From Chloroflexota bacterium (GTDB taxonomy: Bacteria; Chloroflexota; Anaerolineae; Anaerolineales; Anaerolineaceae): a stretch of 13,075 bases of DNA. A program made the translations under genes and the position numbers. The stretch covers positions 1 through 13,075 of the forward strand of contig JAGVUS010000216.1 in the NCBI GenBank assembly GCA_019136175.1. The letters run 5' to 3'. Positions 6,609-12,365 of the stretch are shown piece by piece (position 1 is the first letter of the stretch; each line of letters starts with the position of its first letter). The notes under the pieces are model-generated. The model was not told where the DNA came from, ran no database searches, and saw only the letters and a program-made list of their open reading frames with translations.

Positions 6609-8264
6609 TTAAAATTCATGTCCACAGAAACGGCAAACCTTGGCGCGTACCCGCACCATCTCAGCACACCGTGGACATTCCTTGTAATCTGCGGGGTTGT
6701 AGGGTTGAGTTGGACCTGTCATACCGCCAAATGGATCGTTGTTCACGGCAGGGGTTGGTTGAGTACCTGCGCCCAGTTCTTCCACCCGTGGTGCTCCATG
6801 GAGTTCTGCGGTTTCAATGGCTCCTGCGCGCATGGCGGAAACACCAACATTTGCCTGAACAACCTGTTGAACTTCGGCTGATCCAAGGTCAACACCGAGG
6901 GGCTTAACGCCTTCCTCGCGCAGCTTATTGATTTCGGTTCGGAAGAATTGCATCCACTGCTGGCTGTCACCGGTTGGCTCCAGTGCCAGCAACTCCCGGG
7001 GTAAATCAAGCCGCCCGGCTTCGCTCACCAGTTCTGCTGTCCAGAATCGGGCTGTAAAATCGGACCGGACTGCCACATTGCTGGTCTCAATGGAGTCGAC
7101 CATGGACTTGCCTACCCTGATGTCAGAACGGAAAAGGTTGCCTTCGAGTTCAATCAGGATTGCCTGTGAGCGGAACCGGACGATCTCAAATAGTGACCGG
7201 GTCCGGCGCACAAACCGGCTGCCGTTGGAGGAAATCATCAGACCCAGGAAAAACAACCCTGCCAGCGGGATGGTCACCATGCCATCCATTGCGCCTGGAA
7301 TGACCGCAAATAATTGTATTGCAGCCCCGATTATATAGAATGCCCAGCCAACTGCAAGCAGGATGTAACCGCTTAAAGGTCCTGCCTGCTCCTCTGCTTT
7401 TGGTTGGCGTTCAATGATTAAAAATCCGGAGAAGTTACCCACATCTCCCACGACGGGAGAGGAAATTTGATCCGCCCCCTTGTACACCCGGTTGAGGAAT
7501 CCCTCCCACCGGAGGGGGATTGCCAGGTCGGGCAGGCGGGCGAATATTTGGGATGGATGACCAAAACCGCGATAATGTTCAGTACTCTCCTGGGCAGTGG
7601 TACTGGGTTGCCCTCTTGGCACCATCATGAAACCTACCACAAGTTCCACAGCCCCGGCTGCCAGTTGAACGGCAACCATCAACAGGATGGGCATCACCCA
7701 CCTCGAAGTGGATGAACCGGAAATTCCCAATTGATCGCGCATGAAGAAAAAAACCACCACGATGATCACCAGCAAAATGATGCCGCTGATCCTGCCCCCC
7801 AGGCTTTTTCCAAGGTCATTGAAGATTGCCTTTCGGGCGGGGGAAATGAATCGCGTGTTGTATCCGAAAATCCAGCGGAATTTTTTCAGCGTTTCGTCAT
7901 CCCCATAGATATTAAGCGTCCGTTGGCGGAACCCATGTGCCACTTCGTAATAATCCCGGTAATCTTCAGGCACTTTTGCGGGTCGAAGGGGGGAAATCCA
8001 TTCGGATATTCCGCTGATCACAAATTTTAACCCTTGAATTCCATAAATCAAGATCACACCCATTGCAACCAAAGCAATGAGCGTTGTGTAGGTAAGCTCA
8101 TAATCTCCGGAAAACCGTAGAAGACGACGAAATTGATTAAGAATACTGAAAACTGCCATCACACAGAACAGGATCGTTAATCCCCCCGCCACGATTTGCG
8201 CCAGGGTAACAAAGATTGGTGGACGGCGAACTTCCAGCCGCTTGGAACTATACCCCTCGTTCAT
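6609..8264 (-). CDS. multi-pass membrane protein with C-terminal zinc ribbon, function unknown
   Basis: I do not recognise the full family. The 551-residue protein has hydrophobic segments at about 17-42, 58-83, 159-175 and 189-214, and two more between about 300 and 358, so six membrane passes are likely. A soluble, probably cytoplasmic domain of about 170 residues follows. A Gly/Pro/Thr-rich linker then leads to a zinc ribbon at the very end, with C530, C533, C544 and C547 in a CPRCAEMVRVRAKVCRFCG arrangement similar to UPF0547 and related zinc-ribbon tails. The ATG at 8264 has AGAGG six bases upstream. It is transcribed alone: a terminator separates it from DUF456 upstream, and a convergent gene lies 21 nt downstream. 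The ribbon may bind a protein or nucleic-acid partner at the membrane; that is inference. Confidence 0.85.
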   Translation of the reverse strand: MNEGYSSKRLEVRRPPIFVTLAQIVAGGLTILFCVMAVFSILNQFRRLLRFSGDYELTYTTLIALVAMGVILIYGIQGLKFVISGISEWISPLRPAKVPEDYRDYYEVAHGFRQRTLNIYGDDETLKKFRWIFGYNTRFISPARKAIFNDLGKSLGGRISGIILLVIIVVVFFFMRDQLGISGSSTSRWVMPILLMVAVQLAAGAVELVVGFMMVPRGQPSTTAQESTEHYRGFGHPSQIFARLPDLAIPLRWEGFLNRVYKGADQISSPVVGDVGNFSGFLIIERQPKAEEQAGPLSGYILLAVGWAFYIIGAAIQLFAVIPGAMDGMVTIPLAGLFFLGLMISSNGSRFVRRTRSLFEIVRFRSQAILIELEGNLFRSDIRVGKSMVDSIETSNVAVRSDFTARFWTAELVSEAGRLDLPRELLALEPTGDSQQWMQFFRTEINKLREEGVKPLGVDLGSAEVQQVVQANVGVSAMRAGAIETAELHGAPRVEELGAGTQPTPAVNNDPFGGMTGPTQPYNPADYKECPRCAEMVRVRAKVCRFCGHEF

Positions 8265-8314
8265 CGGTTGCCTCTTGTTGTGAATGAAATCTTAATGAAA
8301 TCTTGGAGAAGGTT

Positions 8315-8320
8315 ATTATA
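8315..8320 (-). promoter_or_regulatory. candidate -10 element for the zinc-ribbon membrane protein
   Basis: The minus strand reads TATAAT, a perfect -10 hexamer, about 50 nt upstream of the ATG at 8264 and directly after the upstream terminator's T run. The -35 side is poor (TTAATT at about 18 nt spacing, inside the terminator loop). Position immediately downstream of a terminator makes a fresh start plausible. Confidence 0.45.
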
Positions 8321-8326
8321 TATCAA

Positions 8327-8355
8327 AAACGGGATGGTAATTAACCATCCCGTTT
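8327..8355 (-). terminator. rho-independent terminator after serS-DUF456
   Basis: A perfect 12-bp stem (8327-8338 with 8344-8355, AAACGGGATGGT and its complement) encloses a five-base loop. On the minus strand it ends in a run of five T. It lies 25 nt after the DUF456 stop. The plus-strand side also carries a six-T run a few bases on, so it could act in both directions. Confidence 0.85.
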
Positions 8356-8380
8356 CTGGTTTTTTGAATGAATGACCAGC

Positions 8381-8884
8381 TTACCTGTTAATCAGGAATG
8401 CCCAAATCCACCACAACAGGATCATCACAATTCCAATGCCAAACCGGGTGACACCCGCCCAGCCACAGCCCATCGCCAGGTTGCGGGTTGATTCCCACGC
8501 CTTGCGCCAGTCCTTGATGCGGATGAGTTCCACCAGGAAAATTCCGACCATGGCAAGTACCAGACCGCCGAGCGGCGGCATGAGAAGGCTGCCGATGATA
8601 CCACCCAGCAGTGCCACACCAACAGACAACCAGCTGGCGCCTGTCTTTCGGGCTCCTGCTCCCATGAAAAGATTGTCCACAACGTTCCCGAACAACATCA
8701 GCAGGGTGATGATGCCAAACAGAATACCCGACCAGATGTCAAAGCCGGTGACCAATCCATAAACCAGTGCCGCCACCCAGATGATGGTTAATCCAGGGAT
8801 CACCAGTGTGAGCAAGCCAAACAACCCCACCAGCATGACAGCCAGGACAACAATTTGCAGGGCAACTTCTCCAATGATTTCCAT
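8381..8884 (-). CDS. DUF456 family integral membrane protein
   Basis: The 167-residue protein is almost entirely hydrophobic: strongly apolar segments cover about 5-50, 52-72, 82-118 and 143-165, interrupted by charged loops such as RIKDWRKAWESTRN. The pattern LFGLLTLVIPGLTIIWVAAL near the N-terminus and the glycine-rich GGIIGSLLMPPLGGLVLAM match the DUF456 family of small membrane proteins, whose function is not known. The ATG at 8884 lies 3 nt after the serS stop and its AGGGG ribosome site is inside the serS end, so it is translated from the serS message. Being downstream of a T-box, it should rise with serine tRNA starvation, unless a promoter inside serS exists that I cannot see. Confidence 0.85.
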   Translation of the reverse strand: MEIIGEVALQIVVLAVMLVGLFGLLTLVIPGLTIIWVAALVYGLVTGFDIWSGILFGIITLLMLFGNVVDNLFMGAGARKTGASWLSVGVALLGGIIGSLLMPPLGGLVLAMVGIFLVELIRIKDWRKAWESTRNLAMGCGWAGVTRFGIGIVMILLWWIWAFLINR

Positions 8885-8887
8885 GGA

Positions 8888-10165
8888 TTACCCCTGGGAT
8901 TCAATGCGTTCCACGCCGCCCATCCAGGGGCGCAGGACGTCTGGAACGATGACAGAACCATCCTTCTGCTGGTAGTTCTCCAGGACGGCAATCAGGGTGC
9001 GCGGCAAACCCAGCCCGGACCCGTTAAGAGTATGCACCAGGCGGACTTTTCCGCCGTCAGACGGGCGGTATTTAATGTTTGCCCGGCGTGCCTGGAAATC
9101 CCCCACGTTGGATACCGAGGATACTTCCAGCCACTCGCCCAAGCCCGGCGCCCAAACCTCCAGGTCATAAGTGATGCGGGCATTGAACCCCAGGTCTCCC
9201 GTGCAAAGGCGCAGCACCCGGTAGGCGAGCCCCAGTTCTGCACAGGTCTGGCTGGCATCTGCCAGCATTTTCTCCAGCTCCTGCTGCGACTCTTCAGGGC
9301 GGCAGTAGATGTACATTTCCACTTTATCAAACTGGTGCCCGCGCTTGATGCCGCGCACGTCCCGCCCGGCGCTCATTTTTTCCCTTCGGAAGCAGGGGGT
9401 GTACGCAGTATAGCGCAGGGGCAGGCTGGCGTCTTCCAGGATTTCTTCCATGTGCATACCGGTCAGGGGGACTTCGGCAGTAGGCACCATCCAGAGGTCC
9501 TCCTCGGCGTCATGATACAGGTTGTCGGCAAACTTGGGAAGTTGTCCGGAGGCAAACAGCGTCCCACTCCGTACCATAAAGGGTGTGTATTTTTCCTCGT
9601 ATCCCTGGCGGATGTGCAGATCGAGCATCCAGGCAATTAACGCCCGCTGCAGCCGTGCACCTGCACCGGAAAGGATATAGGAACGCGAGCCGGTAATCTT
9701 CACGCCCCGGTCAAAATCAAGAACACCCAGTGTAGGACCCAGGTCCCAGTGCGGCAGGGGGTTGAAATTGAAAGTGCGCGGTTCGCCCACCATTTGAATG
9801 ACCTGGTTGTCATGTTCGTCCTTGCCGTAATGGGTTTGCGGGTCCGGGATATTGGGGATGACAGCCACCAGGGTGCGCAGGTCCTCATCCACCTGGCGAA
9901 TGCGTTCATCCAGCTGGTCAATTTCATCGCCCACCAGCCGCATTGCATCGATTTTCGCCTGGCGTTCGGCGGGGTCCTTCATCTTTCCAATTTCACGGGA
10001 AACGGTGTTCCGTTCTGCTTTGCGTTCCTCCACCCGGGCAATTAATGTGCGGCGTTCCACATCCAATGCCTGGATGGAATCCACAACACCGGCATCCATC
10101 TGGCGGTCCTGCAGGGACTTGCGGACCAGATCCGGTTGTTCGCGTAAAAGATTGATGTCGAGCAT
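8888..10165 (-). CDS. serS: seryl-tRNA synthetase
   Basis: The enzyme charges tRNA-Ser, and tRNA-Sec where present, with serine. The 425 residues are the normal bacterial length. MLDINLLREQPDLVRKSLQD opens the protein, a charged coiled coil spans about 25-105 (the tRNA-binding arm), and the class II catalytic core follows. Core motifs are TAEVPLTG in the serine-binding site, motif 2 as FRREKMSAGRDVRGIKRGHQ, and motif 3 as GSGLGLPRTLIAVLENYQ. The ATG at 10165 is chosen because AAGGAGG lies five bases upstream and the N-terminus then aligns with the family; the frame remains open upstream only through the T-box leader. If the peroxiredoxin above is a selenoprotein, this enzyme would also supply Ser-tRNA-Sec. 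Confidence 0.97.
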   Translation of the reverse strand: MLDINLLREQPDLVRKSLQDRQMDAGVVDSIQALDVERRTLIARVEERKAERNTVSREIGKMKDPAERQAKIDAMRLVGDEIDQLDERIRQVDEDLRTLVAVIPNIPDPQTHYGKDEHDNQVIQMVGEPRTFNFNPLPHWDLGPTLGVLDFDRGVKITGSRSYILSGAGARLQRALIAWMLDLHIRQGYEEKYTPFMVRSGTLFASGQLPKFADNLYHDAEEDLWMVPTAEVPLTGMHMEEILEDASLPLRYTAYTPCFRREKMSAGRDVRGIKRGHQFDKVEMYIYCRPEESQQELEKMLADASQTCAELGLAYRVLRLCTGDLGFNARITYDLEVWAPGLGEWLEVSSVSNVGDFQARRANIKYRPSDGGKVRLVHTLNGSGLGLPRTLIAVLENYQQKDGSVIVPDVLRPWMGGVERIESQG

Positions 10166-10185
10166 GGTTTCCTCCTTGCCTTCAT

Positions 10186-10222
10186 GAAACAAATAGCCCC
10201 GCACTCGTGCAGGACGAGGGGG
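10186..10222 (-). terminator. T-box-controlled terminator upstream of serS
   Basis: CTCGT (10218-10214) pairs with ACGAG (10208-10204) around a CCTGC loop, and CCCC (10222-10219) extends the stem with GGGG (10200-10197) across a TGC bulge. A U-rich CTATTTGTTTC follows. Both CTCGT and CCTGC are needed for the antiterminator, so the two folds exclude each other. Confidence 0.8.
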
Positions 10223-10449
10223 GATTGCTCGTGGTGCCACCTGCTTTTACCGCCCAAACCGGGCAGCCTCTTTGGGGGGTAACGGATCCCGCCGTCCTTC
10301 TTACAGCATACAGCTCCTGCGAAGGAAACGCACCCTCCCAAGTCTCGGGGGAGGATAGCCGGGATGGAACCTGCTGCCGTACCCGTCTGCTTGCACCAAC
10401 CGCAGACTCTCTGGATGGACGGGCAGCTTTTATTCCCGGGCTCGTTGTG
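10187..10449 (-). ncRNA. serine-specific T-box leader of serS
   Basis: The leader is an RNA switch that binds uncharged tRNA-Ser. Stem I has a base helix CCGGG/CCCGG, a specifier loop, a GCTGCC/GGCAGC helix, an AGAG bulge region and a GGTG-containing apical loop. In the 3' side of the specifier loop, TCC at 10368-10366 followed by A is a serine codon. A CCTCCC/GGGAGG hairpin fits stem III. The antiterminator is complete: GCAGG (10244-10240), a seven-base bulge TGGCACC, ACGAG (10232-10228), a loop, then CTCGT (10218-10214) and CCTGC (10213-10209). The bulge's UGGC (10239-10236) would pair with GCCA, matching the G73 discriminator typical of tRNA-Ser. This fills the 328-nt gene-free stretch between rnhA and serS. 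Confidence 0.93.
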
Positions 10450-10455
10450 ATGTTT

Positions 10456-10483
10456 ATTATATGCCGCATGGATGATCTGTCAA
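10456..10483 (-). promoter_or_regulatory. strong sigma70 promoter for serS-DUF456
   Basis: On the minus strand TTGACA (10483-10478) and TATAAT (10461-10456) are both perfect consensus hexamers, separated by 16 nt. Transcription should start near 10449, right before T-box stem I. The -35 lies 11 nt after the rnhA stop. Confidence 0.9.
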
Positions 10484-10493
10484 GCAGGTTTCA

Positions 10494-11000
10494 TTAAAAC
10501 AACCGCGGGGGCGTGTCTGCCAGGGTTTGCTCATAGCCCGGATCGGGCGGAAGGCTGTTTTGGCGGGCAGCCGCCTGTGCCAGTTGATCGCAGCGCTTGT
10601 TTTCGGGGGTGTCGGCATGTCCCTTGATCCAGATAAATTCCACCTGGTGTTTTTCACACAGGTCCAACAACCGCCCCCACAGGTCGGGGTTCAATGCCCT
10701 GCCGCCTTTCTCGCGCTTCCACTTGCGGGAACGCCATTGCTGTGCCCAGCCCTGTTGCATGGCATCCGCCAGGTACCGGGAATCAGTGAAAAGTTGGACC
10801 CGGCAGGGTTCCCTGAGGAGTTCCAACCCGGCAATTGCAGCCATCAATTCCATGCGATTGTTGGTGGTATGCTGAAATCCAGCAGATAATTCCTTGCGAG
10901 CCCGCCCGCGCTTGAGGACAACCCCGTATCCTCCAGGACCAGGGTTGCCGATGCAGGCACCATCAGTATAAATGATGACTTGCTTGAGGTCATCTGTCAT
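10494..11000 (-). CDS. rnhA: ribonuclease HI
   Basis: RNase HI cuts the RNA strand of RNA-DNA hybrids such as R-loops and Okazaki primers. The 168 residues carry all expected catalytic residues: D13 in IIYTDGAC, E51 in NNRMELMAA, D73 in FTDSRY, H128 in IKGHAD and D138 in KRCDQLA. The handle region with RKWKREKGGRALNPDLW at about 92-108 is present, as in E. coli RNase HI. The ATG at 11000 fits the family start, but there is no Shine-Dalgarno sequence before it; instead a TATAAT lies seven bases upstream. It is followed on the same strand by the serS promoter and shows no terminator of its own. Confidence 0.97.
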   Translation of the reverse strand: MTDDLKQVIIYTDGACIGNPGPGGYGVVLKRGRARKELSAGFQHTTNNRMELMAAIAGLELLREPCRVQLFTDSRYLADAMQQGWAQQWRSRKWKREKGGRALNPDLWGRLLDLCEKHQVEFIWIKGHADTPENKRCDQLAQAAARQNSLPPDPGYEQTLADTPPRLF

Positions 11001-11007
11001 GGCAGCG

Positions 11008-11013
11008 ATTATA
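11008..11013 (-). promoter_or_regulatory. -10 element for rnhA, probably giving a leaderless mRNA
   Basis: On the minus strand TATAAT ends seven bases before the rnhA ATG, so the start of transcription would fall at or within a base or two of the A of ATG. No purine-rich ribosome site occurs between, which agrees with a leaderless message. No convincing -35 hexamer is visible. Confidence 0.5.
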
Positions 11014-11024
11014 CCCGCAAACAG

Positions 11025-11058
11025 GCTCCCCGCCTGCTGGGAAAACCAGGCGGGGAGC
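11025..11058 (-). terminator. hairpin between pspC and rnhA, probable terminator
   Basis: A perfect GC-rich 12-bp stem (11025-11036 with 11047-11058, GCTCCCCGCCTG and its complement) has a ten-base loop. It lies 14 nt after the pspC-like stop. On the minus strand only a short, broken U tract (CTGTTTG) follows, so termination may be partial. It also sits just upstream of the rnhA -10 element. Confidence 0.5.
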
Positions 11059-11072
11059 AGGGGGGAAGATGA

Positions 11073-11306
11073 TTATTGCGATGGCGGCACGGGAGGCTGC
11101 ATGGGGGGCAGGGGTCCTTCCGGTTCCAGCGGCATGATGATCCACAGGATCAGATAAATCAATATCCCGGATGCACCCAACAGCACCAGCAGGATAAAAA
11201 TCAGCCGGATGGCGGTGGGGTCAACATTCAGATAATTACCAAGACCGGCGCACACACCACCGACCATTTGATTTGTTCGCGAACGGGTTAATCTTCGAGA
11301 TTCCAT
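11073..11306 (-). CDS. small PspC-domain membrane protein
   Basis: The 77-residue protein is a stand-alone PspC domain. An N-terminal basic stretch is followed by NQMVGGVCAGLGNYLNVDPT (residues 12-31), the family signature, then a hydrophobic region IRLIFILLVLLGASGILIYL with LILWIIMP, and a Pro-rich tail. PspC proteins sense or answer cell-envelope stress; whether this short form is a sensor is unknown. The ATG at 11306 has AGGAG seven bases upstream. It is divergent from the DUF2089-SHOCT genes across about 200 bp, and in Bacillus a PspC-domain gene (yvlC) sits with the SHOCT-like yvlB. This context supports an envelope-stress role by inference. I found no clear promoter on this strand. Confidence 0.88.
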   Translation of the reverse strand: MESRRLTRSRTNQMVGGVCAGLGNYLNVDPTAIRLIFILLVLLGASGILIYLILWIIMPLEPEGPLPPMQPPVPPSQ

Positions 11307-11428
11307 GTGTCAACTCCTTTTCAATTGGTATACGAGAAATGATGGATTGAGTTGCAGAGCACTGGAAGGAATTATTGGGACAGTGTTTGGGAAAATCAAA
11401 CCGGCAAAAATAAATATTGAATATGGTA

Positions 11429-11457
11429 TTGACAATTCTTATTTAAAGCAGTATATT
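11429..11457 (+). promoter_or_regulatory. sigma70 promoter for the DUF2089-SHOCT-MFS genes
   Basis: TTGACA (11429-11434) and TATATT (11452-11457) are separated by 17 nt: a perfect -35 and a five-of-six -10. Transcription should start near 11464 with a 45-nt leader. The surrounding 200 bp are clearly more AT-rich than the flanking genes. Confidence 0.8.
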
Positions 11458-11508
11458 ACCTTTATAAAAAAGAACTGCACTTCAATAATATTCCGGGAAG
11501 GAGAGCTG

Positions 11509-11931
11509 ATGAACCGTTTGTTGACCAAATGCCCCGTTTGCAGTGGAGACCTGCTTGTAACCAGGTTGTACTGCCCGCAGTGTGATACCAGCGTGGAGGG
11601 TCACTTTATCACCACCGCCAACCCGTTCTCGCCGCTGACGGATGAACAAATCAATTTCGTACTGACCTTTGTTCGTTGCGAGGGGCGCTTCAACCGGATG
11701 GAGGAGGAATTGAATCTCTCCTACCCCACCCTGCGCAACCGGCTCTATGAAATTATCCGTGCCTTGGGATACGAACCTGGCAAGGAGGAACAGCCTGCCC
11801 GCCTGACCAATGACGAGCGCATGGCAATCCTTGATGAAGTGGCGCAGGGGACGATCTCGCTGGCGGAAGCGCAGCGCAAGCTGCTTGGCAGGAAGGATGA
11901 TCCTGCCGAAAAATCACCAGAAAAATCCTGA
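11509..11931 (+). CDS. DUF2089 family zinc-ribbon / helix-turn-helix regulator
   Basis: The 140-residue protein begins with a zinc ribbon (C8, C11, C22, C25 as CPVC and CPQC). A helix-turn-helix region at about 60-87 contains RFNRMEEELNLSYPTLRNRL, and residues 99-127 form a SHOCT-like helical unit, LTNDERMAILDEVAQGTISL. This is the DUF2089 layout, taken to be a DNA-binding regulator; its target is not known, but the adjacent divergent promoters are obvious candidates. The ATG at 11509 is preferred because AAGGAG precedes it by five bases; the frame is open further upstream, but there it crosses the promoter and has AT-rich, non-coding-like composition. It ends 11 nt before the SHOCT-like gene. 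Confidence 0.9.
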   Translation: MNRLLTKCPVCSGDLLVTRLYCPQCDTSVEGHFITTANPFSPLTDEQINFVLTFVRCEGRFNRMEEELNLSYPTLRNRLYEIIRALGYEPGKEEQPARLTNDERMAILDEVAQGTISLAEAQRKLLGRKDDPAEKSPEKS

Positions 11932-11942
11932 GGAGGTACAAG

Positions 11943-12344
11943 ATGCCAGTCAACAGTGAAGAACGACTCAAGATCCTGAAAATGGTGCAGGATGGGCGCA
12001 TTACCGCCGATGAAGCAACCCAGCTTCTCGAAGCACTGGAACGCGCCCGCCCCACTCCGCCCCAGCCTCCCCCTCCGCCGGAAACCGGCATGGTCACCGG
12101 GCGCTCAGGTCGCTGGCTGCGGGTGCGTGTGACGGATACCGATTCGGGCAAAACCCGGGTTAATATCCGCCTGCCTCTTTCGGTCGTGGAATCCGGTTTG
12201 AAGATGGGCATGCGCTTTGCTCCCGAAATCCAGGATATGGACCCCAATGAGTTGATGGGCTTTATCCGCTCCGGTGAGGTGGGCAAAGTGGTGGATGTCT
12301 TTGACGATGAAGATGGGGAGCACGTCGAAGTCTTTATTGAGTAA
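11943..12344 (+). CDS. SHOCT-like / YvlB-related protein
   Basis: The 133-residue protein opens with a SHOCT-like helical hairpin (about 4-33), SEERLKILKMVQDGRITADE, close to the N-terminus of Bacillus YvlB. A Pro-rich linker (36-49) follows. The C-terminal domain contains LRVRVTDTDSGKTRVNIRLP and KMGMRFAPE and ends in an acidic stretch; this resembles the segment following the SHOCT-like region in YvlB-type proteins. The long DUF4097 beta-repeat part of YvlB is missing. No membrane segment or signal peptide is seen, so it is probably cytoplasmic. GAGGAGG lies six bases before the ATG. It repeats the SHOCT-like unit of the preceding regulator, so the two products may bind each other; that is inference. 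Confidence 0.85.
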   Translation: MPVNSEERLKILKMVQDGRITADEATQLLEALERARPTPPQPPPPPETGMVTGRSGRWLRVRVTDTDSGKTRVNIRLPLSVVESGLKMGMRFAPEIQDMDPNELMGFIRSGEVGKVVDVFDDEDGEHVEVFIE

Positions 12345-12365
12345 ACCCGAAAGAAACCATCATCC

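Noticed and set aside
8855..9640. Long open frame on the plus strand opposite serS
   Set aside because: It is antisense to a certain serS, has no family resemblance and is best seen as a codon-bias shadow.
10166..10240. A 25-residue N-terminal extension of SerRS
   Set aside because: It lies in the T-box antiterminator/terminator, has no family counterpart, and the ATG at 10165 has an ideal AAGGAGG.
11305..11508. A 68-residue N-terminal extension of the DUF2089 protein
   Set aside because: It would cross a strong promoter, is AT-rich and unlike the flanking genes, and the ATG at 11509 has a good ribosome site and begins right before the zinc ribbon.
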